Assembly: GCA_009746045.1 (NCBI GenBank)
Contig: RPFO01000114.1
Location: 760,580 to 824,579, forward strand
Origin: Mesostigma viride
Taxonomy: Eukaryota > Streptophyta > Mesostigmatophyceae > Mesostigmatales > Mesostigmataceae
Reading direction: 5' to 3'
DNA: 64,000 nucleotides
A model generated the notes under the pieces. That model was not told the DNA's origin. It worked only from the letters and a program-made list of their open reading frames with translations, and made no database searches. Shown here piece after piece: positions 10,819 through 21,900 of the stretch. The position numbers were made by a program, and so were the translations under genes. How positions within the stretch are numbered: the first letter of the stretch is position 1; each line of letters starts with the position of its first letter.

Positions 10819-12835
10819 CCAGAGCACGGTGGAGCACACGGGGGACGGCACGGCGCCGGTCAGCCTTGACCGCTGGTTGGCCCACAATGTTTCCTTGACC
10901 GGTGGGGCTCGCGCCCCCCCCCCCGCCGCTTCACGTCCGAGACGGCCGCCCGCCTCGGGGTCGCCGGACCCCCGCCGCCGCCAGCGCCCCCCTCCTCGGC
11001 CGCGGACTACCAAGTCCCCGCCTTGCAGGAGGGCTGCCTTGCCACTGACAACGTCGTCCACCCCTTCACTTTGAAGGAATTGGACAGCGCCCTTGCTCGC
11101 CTGCGGTACGATGCGGCGGTCGGTGCCGACCACCTTTCTGCTGAGCTGCTGAAGACCCCTGATCTGGCGGTTAAGGATCTTCTGCTGGCGTTCTGCAACC
11201 GTGTCCTGCTCTCTGACGAGCCTCCGCCTGCTGAGTGGCAGACGGCCATCCGCGTCATGCTGTACAAGAAGGGCTCTGCTGCTGACCCCGGTAACTACCG
11301 GGGTGTCTGCCTCCAGAGCGCCGCGCTGAAGGTCTTCATGCGCATGATGCTGCACAGGCTCCGCGCCGCGCTGGACCCACACCTGGGTGAGTCTCAGATG
11401 GGTTTCCGTCGTGGTCGTAACACTGTCATGGCTGTGTTTGTCGCGCGCCGATTGATGGAGGAGGTGAGTCGCCTTCCCCCTGACAGTTTGCCGCTGGTCT
11501 TCATTTTTGTTGACTATATCAAAGCCTTTGACACGGTTCTCTGGGAGGCTCTTTGGGCCATCCTAGCTCTGGATCGGGTGCCACCTGCGTTTATTGCTGC
11601 CATTCGCCGACTGTATGAGGGCTCACAGGCAGTAGTGCGGACTGCGGAAGGCACCACCCCACCATTCCCCCTTCACCACGGGGTGTGGCAAGGTTGTGTC
11701 CTGTCCCCATACCTGTTCATTATTGTCGTGGATCACGTCATGCGCCGGGCACGTGCGCGCTTTACTGCTCTTAAGGGGTTCGAGCCAGGCTTGGACATCC
11801 TTAACGTGAAAGAGCACGGCGGGGTTAGACCTGGTTACCGCCTTGCCGACCTGATTTATGCGGATGATACCACCCTCATCGAGAGCCCCGAGCACATTCA
11901 GACCTGGCTGGACTGCCTGGGCCTGGAGGCACGGGCGGTGGGGTTGGAGATTAGTGTCAAAACCGAGGCGATGGTGATTGGGGCCTCCAGTAAACCACCG
12001 CTGCCGCGCCTGCTCGATGGGACGGAGGTCCCGTTCCGCGACCGCTTCAAGCTGTTGGGGAGCTGGCTTCCTGACACCGCCGACGATGTGGACACCCGCA
12101 TCGGCCTTGCCTGGGCCAAGCTCCGTTCGCTCACACCCTACTGGCGCTCGAAGGGCCTGGGCGGGCACCGCAAGCGCATGCTCTTCAAGGTCCTCGTCCT
12201 CACGGTGCTCACGTATGGCGCCGAGGCGTGGACCCTCCCACCCAAACTGGCAGCTAGGCTAGACGGCACGGTTTACCGGATGCTCCGACAGGTCCTTAAC
12301 GTAGGTTTTTCCGAGCGTCCGTCATCAGAGTCTTTGTATCATGGTATGCCTCGTGTTTCGGACGAGATTAGGCAGCGTAGGATAGCATTTGTAGGACACC
12401 TTGCCCGCACCAGCCAGGTCGACACCATGCACCCTCGGTCTGGCCGGCCCCCAGCGGCTTGGCCAGCCAGGGCGGCACATTCTGACCTGGCCTGGCCCCG
12501 CGGACATTCCCGGCCAAACGGGTTGGGAAACCTGTCACGAACTACGTTCAGATGTTGCTGGACGACCTAGTGGTCCCAGCCCAGTTTGAGCACCGCATCC
12601 ACTCTCTCTCCCGTCTTTGGACTGTCATGCAGGACAAGACGCGGCGGAAGAAGATTGTCAAGGCGCACACGCCCGACCCTGTGGGCAAGCCACCTCCCCC
12701 CAAGCGGAGGAGGCGTTTTCATGAGTAGTGTAGTTAGGATTTTCTAGAGCTTAGAGTTAGTATAGTTCGATCACGCGGCTTCCTCCACCCCATCCATCAT
12801 GGAATATGTGCTACATGACCTCCCCACGGAGGCAT
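10819..12835 (+). mobile_element. RTE-like LINE, 5'-truncated, with 3' UTR and tail
   Basis: The body holds a proline-rich linker (10829-11020), the RT frame (11023-12570), a C-terminal basic tail ending KRRRRFHE at about 12728, and a 3' UTR of roughly 105 bp. The 3' UTR ends in the hairpin CCTCC-CCAC-GGAGG (12819-12832) and a (TTAA)n tail. The endonuclease half is lost. The tail tract is shared with the next element, which runs the other way, giving a tail-to-tail junction. Confidence 0.85.
11023..12570 (+). CDS. LINE reverse transcriptase (ORF2 part)
   Basis: The open frame of 515 aa contains the RT core in order: GNYRGVCLQSAALKVFMR, GESQMGFRRGRNT, FIFVDYIKAFDTVLWEALWA (motif A Asp), HGVWQGCVLSPYLF (motif B), LADLIYADDTTLIE (motif C, catalytic YADD) and KLLGSWLP. 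The post-RT region TRIGLAWAKLRSL...LTYGAEAW is typical of the RTE group, which lacks RNase H. Compared with the copy at 57216-58829, the frame slips at about 12430 and again at about 12520, after which the true C-terminus continues in a third frame to 12728. It is non-functional as it stands. The first codon is only where the open frame begins, not a real start. Confidence 0.85.
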   Translation: MQEGCLATDNVVHPFTLKELDSALARLRYDAAVGADHLSAELLKTPDLAVKDLLLAFCNRVLLSDEPPPAEWQTAIRVMLYKKGSAADPGNYRGVCLQSAALKVFMRMMLHRLRAALDPHLGESQMGFRRGRNTVMAVFVARRLMEEVSRLPPDSLPLVFIFVDYIKAFDTVLWEALWAILALDRVPPAFIAAIRRLYEGSQAVVRTAEGTTPPFPLHHGVWQGCVLSPYLFIIVVDHVMRRARARFTALKGFEPGLDILNVKEHGGVRPGYRLADLIYADDTTLIESPEHIQTWLDCLGLEARAVGLEISVKTEAMVIGASSKPPLPRLLDGTEVPFRDRFKLLGSWLPDTADDVDTRIGLAWAKLRSLTPYWRSKGLGGHRKRMLFKVLVLTVLTYGAEAWTLPPKLAARLDGTVYRMLRQVLNVGFSERPSSESLYHGMPRVSDEIRQRRIAFVGHLARTSQVDTMHPRSGRPPAAWPARAAHSDLAWPRGHSRPNGLGNLSRTTFRCCWTT

Positions 12836-14757
12836 TAATTAATTAATTAATTAGGAACATAACTCCGTTGGGAGTATATGTAGCACATAGCCCTGAGAAG
12901 GGGCATATGAGCCTATAATACATTCTAAGCTACTTCCTGCAAGGGTGGGAATGTAAACAACACTTGCTCTAGGTGCACCAGGGCACCCGCACCCTCATGG
13001 TCTATCACGCTATGCCCGGGTAAGGGGGGGAGCATGCCTGTGAGGGGGAAGATCATCATGGCTATACAAGAGCTATGGCATGGCTTCTCAGCAGAGAGTG
13101 ACTCCCTGCATGGGCACAACATTACTAAATAAGGCTAGGCATCGTCTGGAGTGTGGCACATCATAGGCACACATGTACATGATTAAATAAAGCGCGGGGC
13201 TTAGCTGGGATAGTGCCTCTAGGAGGCGTACATGTACATGGCCACGGTCTATCTATTCTGCACTACTACTGCTGTATTCCCCTAAGCTGGGGCGTCTGGA
13301 GTCGCTGGGGCCGCGGGGGGGGGGGGGGTCGCCTGCCAGGGCTTGTGGCCGACGTAGATGGCCGCCCCCTTCCAGTACACCGGCTGCCCCGCCTTGGTCT
13401 GCCGGAGCTGGAGGTAGGTCGGCCATAGCTCCCGTCGCCGTTGTTGCTGCGCCAAGGTCAAGTCGTCATCAAGGGTGAAGAGAGTCTTCTCGAGCCGCTA
13501 GCTTGCGGCGTCTGAGAAAAGAAATCTTGTCCGCCGGGGTCTTAAAGGTGAGGAGGAGCGGGGGCGGCCCTGCCTTACCCCGCGCGCGGGGAAGGCGGTG
13601 GGCGGTCAGCTCTATCTCACCGTTAAGGCCCATGCGACCAAGGATTTCTCTCTCAAACGCACGCAAAAGCTTCTCGGAATTCTCACCTTCCTCCATCTTG
13701 AAGTTCTTGACAATGACGTTGAGGCTGCGCTTGGCGAGCTCGGCCTCCTCGCGGAGGTCAAGCGTCTGCCGTTGAAGCTGGGCTGCGACGGCGGAGGTGG
13801 TGGAGGTGGTATGTTGCTTAAGCATGTCCGCCCAGGTGGTGATGGGAGGAGCATCGCCGGCCAGGCCAGCCGAGGCTGGCTTGGCGGCAATGTCCTTCAC
13901 CGCCTGGGCGGTGAGGCCTGCGGTATTCTGCAGGGCCTCGATAGCAATGGCGTTGTCCTTAAGACGCTGGTCGATGTCACGGAGCTGGGCGGTGATGGCG
14001 TCGGAGGTGGAGGTGGTGGCGGTGGAGGAGGCGAGGAGGGTGGAGGTGGCGGTGGAGATGGTGGAGGTGGCGGTGGAGAGGAGGGGGAGCTCGGCAGCCA
14101 GCGTGCTGCCCATGACCGCCACCGACATCTGCTGCGATGGGGGCCACGTGCTGCTCGAGGGCCTCCTTGAGGAGTGAGCGGATGGAGGATTCGGTTAAGG
14201 TGGTGGTGAGGGGCTTTGGGGGCCAAAGCTCCTCGAGGGAGCGGCCGAGGAGGGAGAAAAGGACGCGAATCTGAAGGTTGGGGCGGCGGCAGTTGAGGAT
14301 TTGGTCGAAGTTGTGGGTGCGTCTCTGGAAAGCATCGGTGAGGCGGCCCTGATGGAAGAGTTGCTTGCACATCTCGAGAAGCGAGGCATACGATCCGAAA
14401 AACACGTAGCTCAGGATCTTGTCGGGGTTGAGCTTGTCAAAAAAGCCGGGCTGGCTGGCGTCAAAGTCGTACTCCTCCCAGGTCGGCTCGGCAGGGCGAC
14501 TGCGGTTGGGTTCAGGCGACGCTGCTGGCGAGGCGGCCAGCGGGGGCTGGGCGACCACTAGAGCTTGGCTAGTGGCGCCGCTGCCTTCTGGACCGGTTGG
14601 CGAAGCTGCAGCCGGGGCTGCAGACGTATTTTCATTGCTAAGCGCAGCCGCCAGGCTGCGTTGCGTCGAGAGGCGTTTGCTCATCGTATATTGCGTAATA
14701 GCTTCGGAAAATTATATCAGCATGTGCGTCATAAAAAGACGCGATTGTGATATTGCA
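12836..14757 (-). mobile_element. ORF1-only LINE derivative, copy A
   Basis: Read on the minus strand, this has a short 5' leader (14757-14685), ORF1 (14684-13282), a 3' UTR of about 400 bp, the terminal hairpin ACTCC-CAAC-GGAGT (12875-12862) and a (TTAA)n tail. No endonuclease or reverse transcriptase sequence lies between the ORF1 stop and the tail. Copy B (14790-16763) has the same plan. This resembles mammalian HAL1 (half-L1) elements, which keep ORF1 and move using another element's RT; the comparison is inference. Confidence 0.75.
13282..14684 (-). CDS. LINE ORF1 protein, frame-broken (copy A)
   Basis: This is about 460 codons starting MSKRLSTQRSLAAALSNENT. Order of parts: a Ser/Ala/Pro-rich N-terminus; a conserved segment with WEEYDFDASQPGFFDKLNP and LFSLLGRSLEELWPPKPL; a Ser/Thr-Ala repeat (STATSTISTATSTLL); a helical stretch with DITAQLRDIDQRLKDN-like heptads; an RRM-like block (RSLNVIVKNFKMEEGENSEK to PPPLLLTFKTPADKISFL); and a C-terminal domain with DDDLTLAQQQRRREL. 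That order matches L1-type ORF1p (coiled coil, RRM, CTD). It differs from copy B by a 4-bp insertion at about 14128 and another at about 13499, each shifting the frame. Function inferred: RNA chaperone of the retrotransposon particle. Confidence 0.75.
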
Positions 14758-14789
14758 CGGAGGCATGTTATAATTTAATTTAATTTTTA
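14758..14789 (+). mobile_element. Tiny ORF2-type 3' tail remnant
   Basis: CGGAGGCATGTTATAATTTA plus further TTTAA units matches the tail of the LINE end at 17641-17990. It is wedged between copies A and B as an inserted or captured tail. Confidence 0.5.
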
Positions 14790-16763
14790 ATAGCCCAGAG
14801 AAGGGGCATATGGCCTATCATACATTCTAAGCTACTTCCTGCGAGGGTGGGAATGTAAACGACCCTTGCTCTAGGTGCACCAGGGCACCGGCACCACCAT
14901 GCTGTCTCGATCAGGTTCAACCCGCCTAAGGGGGGGATCCTGGCACGGGGGGGAAGATCATCATAGCTATACAAAAGCTAGAGCGTGGCATCTCAGCAGA
15001 GAACAGCTCTCTGCATGGGCACAGCATAACTAAATAAAACTAGGCATCATCTGGAGTGTGGCACATCATAGGCACACATGTACATGATTAAATAAAGCGC
15101 ATGGCTTAGCTGGGATAGTGCCTCTAGGAGGCGTACATGTACATGGCCACGGTCTATCTATTCTACACTACTACTGCTGTATTCCCCTAAGCTGGGGCGT
15201 CTGGATCGAGTCGCTGGGGCCGCGGGGGTCGCCTGCCAGGGCTTGTGGCCGACGTAGATGGCCGCCCCCTTCCAGTACACCGGCTGCCCCGCCTTGGTCT
15301 GCCGGAGCTGGAGGTAGCTAGGTCGGCCATAGCTCCCGTCGCCGTTGTTGCTGTGCCAGGGTCAAGTCGTCATCAAGGGTGAAGAGAGTCTTCTCGAGCC
15401 GCTTGCGGCGTCTGAGAAAAGAAATCTTGTCCGCCGGGGTCTTAAAGGTGAGAAGGAGCGGGGGCGGCCCTGCCTTACCCCGCGCGCGGGGAAGGCGGTG
15501 GGCGACCACTGGCTCGAGGCTCACCGTTAAGGCCCATGCGACCAAGGATTTCTCTCTCAAACGCACGCAAAAGCTTCTCGGAATTCTCACCTTCCTCCAT
15601 CTTGAAGTTCTTGACAATGACGTTGAGGCTGCGCTTGCATGGCGAGCTCGGCCTCCTCGCGGAGGTCAAGCGTCTGCCGTTGGAGCTGGGCGGTGACGGC
15701 GGAGGTGGTGGAGGTGGTATGTTGCTTAAGCATGTCCGCCCAGGTGGTGATGGGAGGAGCATCGCCGGCCAGGCCAGCCGGGGCTGGCTTGGCTTCAATG
15801 TCCTTTACCGCCTGGGCGGTGAGGCCTGCGGTGTTCTGCAGAACCTCGATAGCGATGGCGTTGTCCTTAAGACGCTGGTCGATGTCACGGAGCTGGGCGG
15901 TGATGGCGTCGGAGGTGGAGGTGGTGGCGGTGGAGGAGGCGAGGAGGGTGGAGGTGGCGGTGGAGATGGTGGAGGTGGCGGTGGAGAGGAGGGGGAGCTC
16001 GGCAGCCAGCGTGCTGCCCATGACCGCCACATCTGCTGCGATGGGGGCCACGTGCTGCTCGAGGGCCTCCTGGAGGAGTGAGCGGATAGAGCATTCGGTT
16101 AAGGTGGTGGTGAGGGGCTTTGGGGGCCAAAGCTCCAAGATGGAGCGTCCAAGGAGGGAAAAGAGAGCGAATTCCTGGAGGTGGGGGCGGCGGAGGCTGG
16201 GAAAGTGGTCGAAAGAGGAGACGCGATTCAGGCGAGGATCAAAAAGGCGACCTCGGATGAAGAGCTGCTTGCACAATTCAACAAGCGAGGCGTGTGATCC
16301 AAAAAACACGCAGCCTGGAGGATGCGTTCCTCGGTAAACTTGTCCAAGAAGTCGGGCTGGCGGGCTTCGGCTACAAATTCGATCTCGACCCAGCTCGGCT
16401 CGGCAGGGCGACTGCGCTTGGGTTCAGGCGACGCTGCTGGCGAGGGCGGGGCTCAGCAGGGGGCTGGGCGACCACTAGAGCTTCAATGGCTAGTGGCGCC
16501 GCTGCCTTCTGGGCCGGTTGGCGAAGCTGCAGCCGGGGCTGCAGACGTATTTTCATTGCTGAGCGCAGCCGCCAGGCTGCGTTGCGTCAAGAGGCGTTTG
16601 CTCATCGAATATTGCGTAATAGCTTCGGAAAATTATATCAGCATGTGCGTCGTAGAAAGACGCGTCGATTGTGATATTCACGGCTAAATTCGGTGCTCAA
16701 ACGTGAAAGTTATGAGCTCCGACAGCCATGGCTACCTCGTGGCTCGTGGGGCACCATCAGAAG
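14790..16763 (-). mobile_element. ORF1-only LINE derivative, copy B
   Basis: This has the same organisation and 3' UTR as copy A, including the block around 15040-15180. The 5' leader runs from about 16750 to ORF1 at 16605. Its extreme 3' end has lost the CTCC/GGAG hairpin. Copies A and B lie in tandem in the same orientation. Confidence 0.75.
15187..16605 (-). CDS. LINE ORF1 protein, frame-broken (copy B)
   Basis: This is homologous to ORF1 of copy A along its length, with the N-terminal third more diverged. The frame 16309-15587 is continuous where copy A is broken: it runs from FFGSHASLVELCKQLF through LWPPKPLTTTL and the Ser/Thr-Ala repeat to TLDLREEAELA. Copy B has its own frame-breaking 4-bp insertions at about 15638, 15317 and 15206, and another at about 16484. 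The RRM-like and C-terminal parts are recognisable but out of frame. Confidence 0.7.
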
Positions 16764-17106
16764 CCTGGGCATTAAATTAAATTAAATTAAATTAAATTAA
16801 ATTATAACATGCCTCCGTGGCCGGGGGGTCATGTAGCACATATTCCATGATGGATGGGGTGGAGGAAGCCGCGTGATCGAACTATCCTAACTCTAAGCTA
16901 TCTAGAAAATCCTAACTACACTACTCATCAAAACGCCTCCTCCGCTTGAGGGGAGGTGGCTTGCCCACAGGGTCGGGCGTGTGTGCCTTGACAATCTTCT
17001 TCCACCGCGCCTTGTCCTGCATGGCAGTCCAAAGACGGGAGAGAGAGTGGATGCGGTGCTCAAACTGGGCTGGGACCACTAGGTCGTCCAGCAACATCTG
17101 AACGTA
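16764..17106 (-). mobile_element. LINE ORF2 C-terminus with 3' UTR and tail
   Basis: On the minus strand the last about 60 codons of ORF2 (MLLDDLVVPAQFEHRIHSLS to KRRRRF) are followed by a 3' UTR and a (TTTAA)n tail at 16764-16800. This is the same family as 10819-12835. It is truncated at 17106, where a different family begins. Confidence 0.75.
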
Positions 17107-17459
17107 GAAGGGGCATGGTGTAAGCTATCTAGGTCCTAGTTACATGCAGGGGTGTGGGCACCGCGGCCCGAATCGCTATGAATGCCAATTAAACGCGGTC
17201 ACACGCGGAGCCCCGCGGCCCACAGACTTGGGGTGGTCTCCTTCATCACTACTTGCCATCTATCCTTGCGTACCATCTGCCTCCATATTACAGACAAACC
17301 AGGAGGCTACCCGGGCGTGAGCCCGTCGCGTCTAGTGTAGCACATATCCATGCCGAGTCTATCACGAAAGTCCACGGGTGGCGGCCCTACCGCGCACGGC
17401 CTGGGGCACGCCAGGTGAGGACATATCGCCCAGGCTGGGCGGGCTTGGTGCCAGCTAGT
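17107..17459 (-). mobile_element. LINE fragment of the 57-kb family
   Basis: This is closely similar to 57205-57540, including the C-terminal coding segment with VIWRQMVRKDRWQVVMKE. One difference is a TGCA insertion at about 17133. It is a fragment only. Confidence 0.7.
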
Positions 17460-17640
17460 CTATCTGATGTGTCTACTATCTGATCTGGGCACACATGTAC
17501 ATGACTAACTCATGTGCATGAGTCAGCTGGTATAGTGCCTGCAGTAGGCGTGCATGTGCAAGGCCACTGTCTAACTATTCTACACTGCTACTTCTGTATA
17601 TTCCCCTAAGCTGGGGCGGCTGGAGTCGCTGGGGCCGCGG
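17460..17640 (-). mobile_element. ORF1-element 3' UTR fragment
   Basis: This matches the 3' UTR and last ORF1 codons of copies A and B (13140-13320 and 15065-15225), with moderate divergence. Confidence 0.65.
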
Positions 17641-17990
17641 CTACGTAAACCTGCCATGAACTACATCCAGATGTACGTTGCTGGGCGACCTAGTGGTCCC
17701 AGCTCAGTTTGAACACCGCATCCACTCCCTCTCCTTTCTTTGGACTGCCATGCAGAACAATTAAGAAGAGGTGGCAGAAGATTGTCCATGCTCACACGCC
17801 AGCCCCTGTGGGCAAGCCACCCCCCCCGCAGAGGAAGGGGCGTTTTGCTGAGTAGTTTAGGATTTTCTAGACTAGATAGCTTAGAGTTAGGTTAGTTCGA
17901 TTCCGCGGCTTCTTCCACCTCCACCCATCCAGCAAGGAATATGTGCTACATGATCTCCAAACGGAGGCATGTTATAATTTAATTTAATTT
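17641..17990 (+). mobile_element. LINE ORF2 C-terminus, 3' UTR and tail
   Basis: The ORF2 C-terminus and 3' UTR match 12530-12835. They end in CTCC-AAAC-GGAG (17955-17966) and an AT-rich (TTTAA)-type tail. An ACGT insertion lies at about 17675 relative to the other two copies. Confidence 0.75.
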
Positions 17991-18190
17991 TAACCGCGCT
18001 TATAAAAGTAATTAACCGTGCTGAAAAAAAACATTGAACTCGTGCTCCCGTTGGGGAGTCACGGAGCACCAAAGTGCTTTTTATCCCTGTCTGTGCACAA
18101 CAGGAAGAAAGGGCAGAGACCCCCTTTCTCCTTCATGCCTAAGGCATGCCACAGCAGATTAGACCGGTAGGAATGTTTGCACCCATCCAT
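17991..18190 (-). mobile_element. LINE/SINE 3' end, third subfamily
   Basis: On the minus strand this ends GGTGCTCCGTGA then CTCCC-CAAC-GGGAG (18058-18045). It matches 55836-56000. No coding sequence is visible. Confidence 0.6.
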
Positions 18191-18194
18191 CCAT

Positions 18195-18268
18195 CCATCG
18201 GGGTTAATGCTCCGTGACTCCCCAACGGGAGCACGAGTCTAATTAATTAATTAATTAATTAATTAATG
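18195..18268 (+). mobile_element. Third-subfamily 3' end with (TTAA)n tail
   Basis: The hairpin CTCCC-CAAC-GGGAG (18218-18231) is followed by GCACGAGTC and a (TTAA)n tail to about 18267. It is the mirror image of the preceding element. Confidence 0.65.
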
Positions 18269-18935
18269 CCACAGCAGCAATCGGACACGATAAACGATCC
18301 GGCAAGATCTGTGGGTGCAATATGACCCGCGTGACCATATCAAAACAACTGCGCTGGTTGTCTCCTTGATATCAAAACAAGGAGCTAGCGTGGGCAAGGA
18401 AGCTAAGCATAGCCAGGACGTAGCATGGCTGGTTTCTAATGCATGAGATTAGCATAGTACTCCGTGACATGCCTATGCGGCGCATGACACGCAAGTACTT
18501 ACTTACTCTTAGCGTTAGCAAGCCATAATTTCAACAAACAAGGCTACACATTTCCATCTCCATTCATATCCATAATCCTGAGCGACTCAAAAAAGCGGAT
18601 AAGATAACAGCAGGCTCGGGCTATAAATGGTCCAGATTCTCCAGATTTCTGGAGCGGCCGGCTGGTTGTCTAATTGATATAATTATGCCGGGGGCCAGGA
18701 ACTGGAGGTAACTGTGCATAAGCTGCATTACATACTCTCGACTGCAGCTCATGCTCCCTAAGCAAGGTTGTCAAGATCACTAACACATGTTCATGGGCTC
18801 CCTGCTGAGGTCAATGAGCCAAATGCCCAGCTCTTAGAATGGCGGCACAATTTGTCAGTTTGTTACAAAAGTTGCATCAGCTATAACGAGGACTGCAGCA
18901 ATCTTGGCTGAAAATGTAGTCAGCAGCAATCTTGG
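18269..18935. other. 3' flank of PPR gene 1
   Basis: The first about 40 bp resemble the repeat at 55945-56000. The rest has no recognisable gene. On the minus strand TGTAA at 18867-18863 lies 69 nt beyond the stop of PPR gene 1 and is its likely poly(A) signal. Confidence 0.5.
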
Positions 18936-21900
18936 CTACAAGTACGCAGGCTTTCTCGGCTTGTCTCTCTTTACGGCGTCAACCATGGCTAGTATATTAC
19001 TGGCCCCGTCAGCATCTCCAGCTTCAATAAGGAGCTTCCGAAGGACCCTGCAGCATGGGCCAAGGGATGTAGCAGCGCGGAGGTCATGAGGGTTTGGCAA
19101 TATACAAGGGACTCGAGCAACGAACACAACGGTCGAGATTTATGACACTTGGCCTCAAGGCCTCTGATGTGCAGCGATGCCGGCAGGGGCGCATCCACCA
19201 ACTAGAATGCCAATCAGTACACAAAGGGTATTCAACCATTGCTAAGCATTGCGTGCAGATGAGGGTTTCATGGTCAACAAACGGACATGCACAGGGGAAG
19301 CATCCCTCCCGCACCACAACAGCCTTCATGTGCTACCGCCAAATCTTTGGATGCCTTGTCTCCCTGACAATTTGGAATTCAAGCAACCATGTTTGCTTTG
19401 CAAAGGCATAGCCCTCCCGCACCACAGCAGCCCTTGAGTGGGAGGCCAACCACCTTTGACCACTATTATTATAGTACTACTGGTAGTATTTATTAATTCA
19501 TTAATTAGTGCTACTGGTGTCCCCGTTGGGGGACCACGGAGCACTGAATTCCCCAATTCAGATATAGTACTACAGGCAGTTTAATATAGCAGAAGTATAA
19601 ACAGCAGTATGTACTATATATAAGCAGTAAATTGGGATGCTTTGCCTCCTCACATACCGCAGCAGCTCTTGCGTGGGTTGGACCCCCTCGCGGCTCATCG
19701 CCGCCAGCACAGAACGGCTCTCCCCTGCCAGCCGCCTCGCCTGTGCTAGGCACTGTATGTATAGTGACCAGAGGGCGCTATCGGTCTTGACGCCCTCAGA
19801 GCGCAGCCGGCTCCACAATGCCAGCGCCGAGTCGACCTGAGGAGGAGCCGGCGAAGTTGGCAGTGAGGTGGTGGCAGTGAGGGTGTTGGTAGTGAGGGTG
19901 TTCGCAGTGAGGGTGGTGGCAGTGAGGGTGGTAGCTGTGAGGGTGGTGGCTGTGAGGTAGTGAGGGTGTTTGCAGTGAGGGTGGTGGCAGTTAGGGTGGT
20001 GGCTGTGAGGGTGGTGGCTGTGAGGTTTGGTAGTGGGGGTGGGGGTGGGGTTGGGGCTGGGGTCGGGGGTGAACATTGGCGAAAATGGTAGGGAGCGGGA
20101 AATGTTGGAAAAGGGACCGGCACGCTTTAAGTCCGTTTGCTATCGCGGCAACTTGATGATGCCACCATCCATACATACATACTCAGGCACTGGCGCGTAA
20201 CATTTGTTTTCTACGACAGCCTAACTCGTGGGGCTACACAGCCAGTGAGACTGTTCAGTGCTACGCATGGCATGTCTGAACCTGCTTGTCATGCCCAGCA
20301 TTGCCTCGAGCTTGTCTCACCAAATATACAGACGCATGTGTGCAGTCTCCTACACATCCATGGATGAGTTGAAAAACCATTGATTTGTTAGAGGGTTTGC
20401 CTCCTTACATCGCTTGCTGCGGCGTGCATGCACATTGCCAAAACACACGCGCACACGCGCGCGCACGCACACACACACACACACACACGATACTGTACTA
20501 TAGTGACCACATGCAGACACAAAAACGCGCACACACGCACGCACACACACATAAACAAACACACAAACACACACATGGACACACACATACACTCTGCTCT
20601 GCTCCACTCCACTCCACTCCACTCCACTCCACTCCACTCCACTCCACTCCACTCCACTCCACTCCACTCCACTCACTCCACTCCACTCCGCTCCCCTCCC
20701 CTCCCCTCCCCTCCCTCCCCTCCCTCCCCTCCCCTCCCCTCCCCTCCCCTCCCCTCCCCTCCCCTCCCCTCCCCTCCCCTCCCTCCCTCCCCTCCCCTCC
20801 CCTCCCTCCCCTCCCCTCCCCTCCCCTCCCCTCCCTCCCCTCCCCTCCCCTCCCCTCCCTCCCCTCCCCTCCCCTCCCCTCCCCTCCCCTCCCCTCCCCT
20901 CCCCTCCCCTCCCTCCCCTCCCCTCCCCTCCCCTCCCCTCCCCTCCCCTCCCCTCCCCCCTCCCCTCCCCTCCCCTCCCCTCCCCTCCCCCCCTCCCCTC
21001 CCCTCCCCTCCCCTCCCCTCCCCTCCCCTCCCCTCCCCTCCCCTCCCCTCCCTCCGCTCCCTCCCCTCCCCTCCCCTCCCCTCCCCTCCCCTCCCCTCCC
21101 CTCCCTCCCCTCCCCTCCCCTCCCCTCCCCTCTACTCTACTCTACTCTACTCTACTCTACTCTACTCTACTCTACTCTACTCTACTCTACTCTACTCTTC
21201 TCTACTATACTGTGAAGATCATGTGAGCCCGCACGCACCTGCCCCTCTCGGAGGCACGCGGACATGAGCTCTGCGTACACAAACGCGCTGATTTGCAGGT
21301 CCATCTGCCAGGTGGCCAATAAGCCAGGTGTGCGAAAGCCATGTGTGCAAAACGACAGGAGTGCAAAACGCCAGGTTGCGCAACCGTACAAGGGTAGGAA
21401 ACAACACGGTAAGAGACTTAAAGTGGTATATACCACTCGACTTGTGATATCTATCCCTGGCTATAGTGCGTGAACCCCTTTCTATGGTTAGCACAGCCCT
21501 GATTTCCCTCATCCACCCATGCCAACTGCCAGGGCCTGCATTCAATTATCCAAGCACCAAACTAGCAGGGCCAAAGGCTGGCCACAGCAAGGCCAAAGAC
21601 TGGCTACAGTATCGCCATACGTACATAATACCGTAGTTGTCTCAGTGATACAAACTACCACATGACTAACCCACCCTGCCTCTCACACACGGTTGCTGCG
21701 TGCCTGCCATGCCCACACCATACAGCGTCAAGCCAACGCCAAGGCGAGGGCCAACAGAAAGACGGCAACATGCCATCCCTCCTGCCTCGATGCCCACCCG
21801 ACCCGCACGTGCGGGCAGACTGGAGCGACTAAACAGTTAGTTGGGAAACGAATTAAAAATGTCGGCAAGGTCATCCGCAAGAAAGCGCATAACAAGTATT

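Noticed and set aside
10742-18268. LTR retrotransposon or other virus-like element
   Set aside because: No long terminal repeats, primer-binding site, protease, integrase or capsid motif was seen; RT segments are of non-LTR (YADD, RTE-like) type.
20385-21267. Open frames of more than 270 codons of repeated Ser-Pro-Leu-Pro
   Set aside because: They are translations of the CCCCT/CCACT microsatellites, open in several frames, inside a PPR intron.
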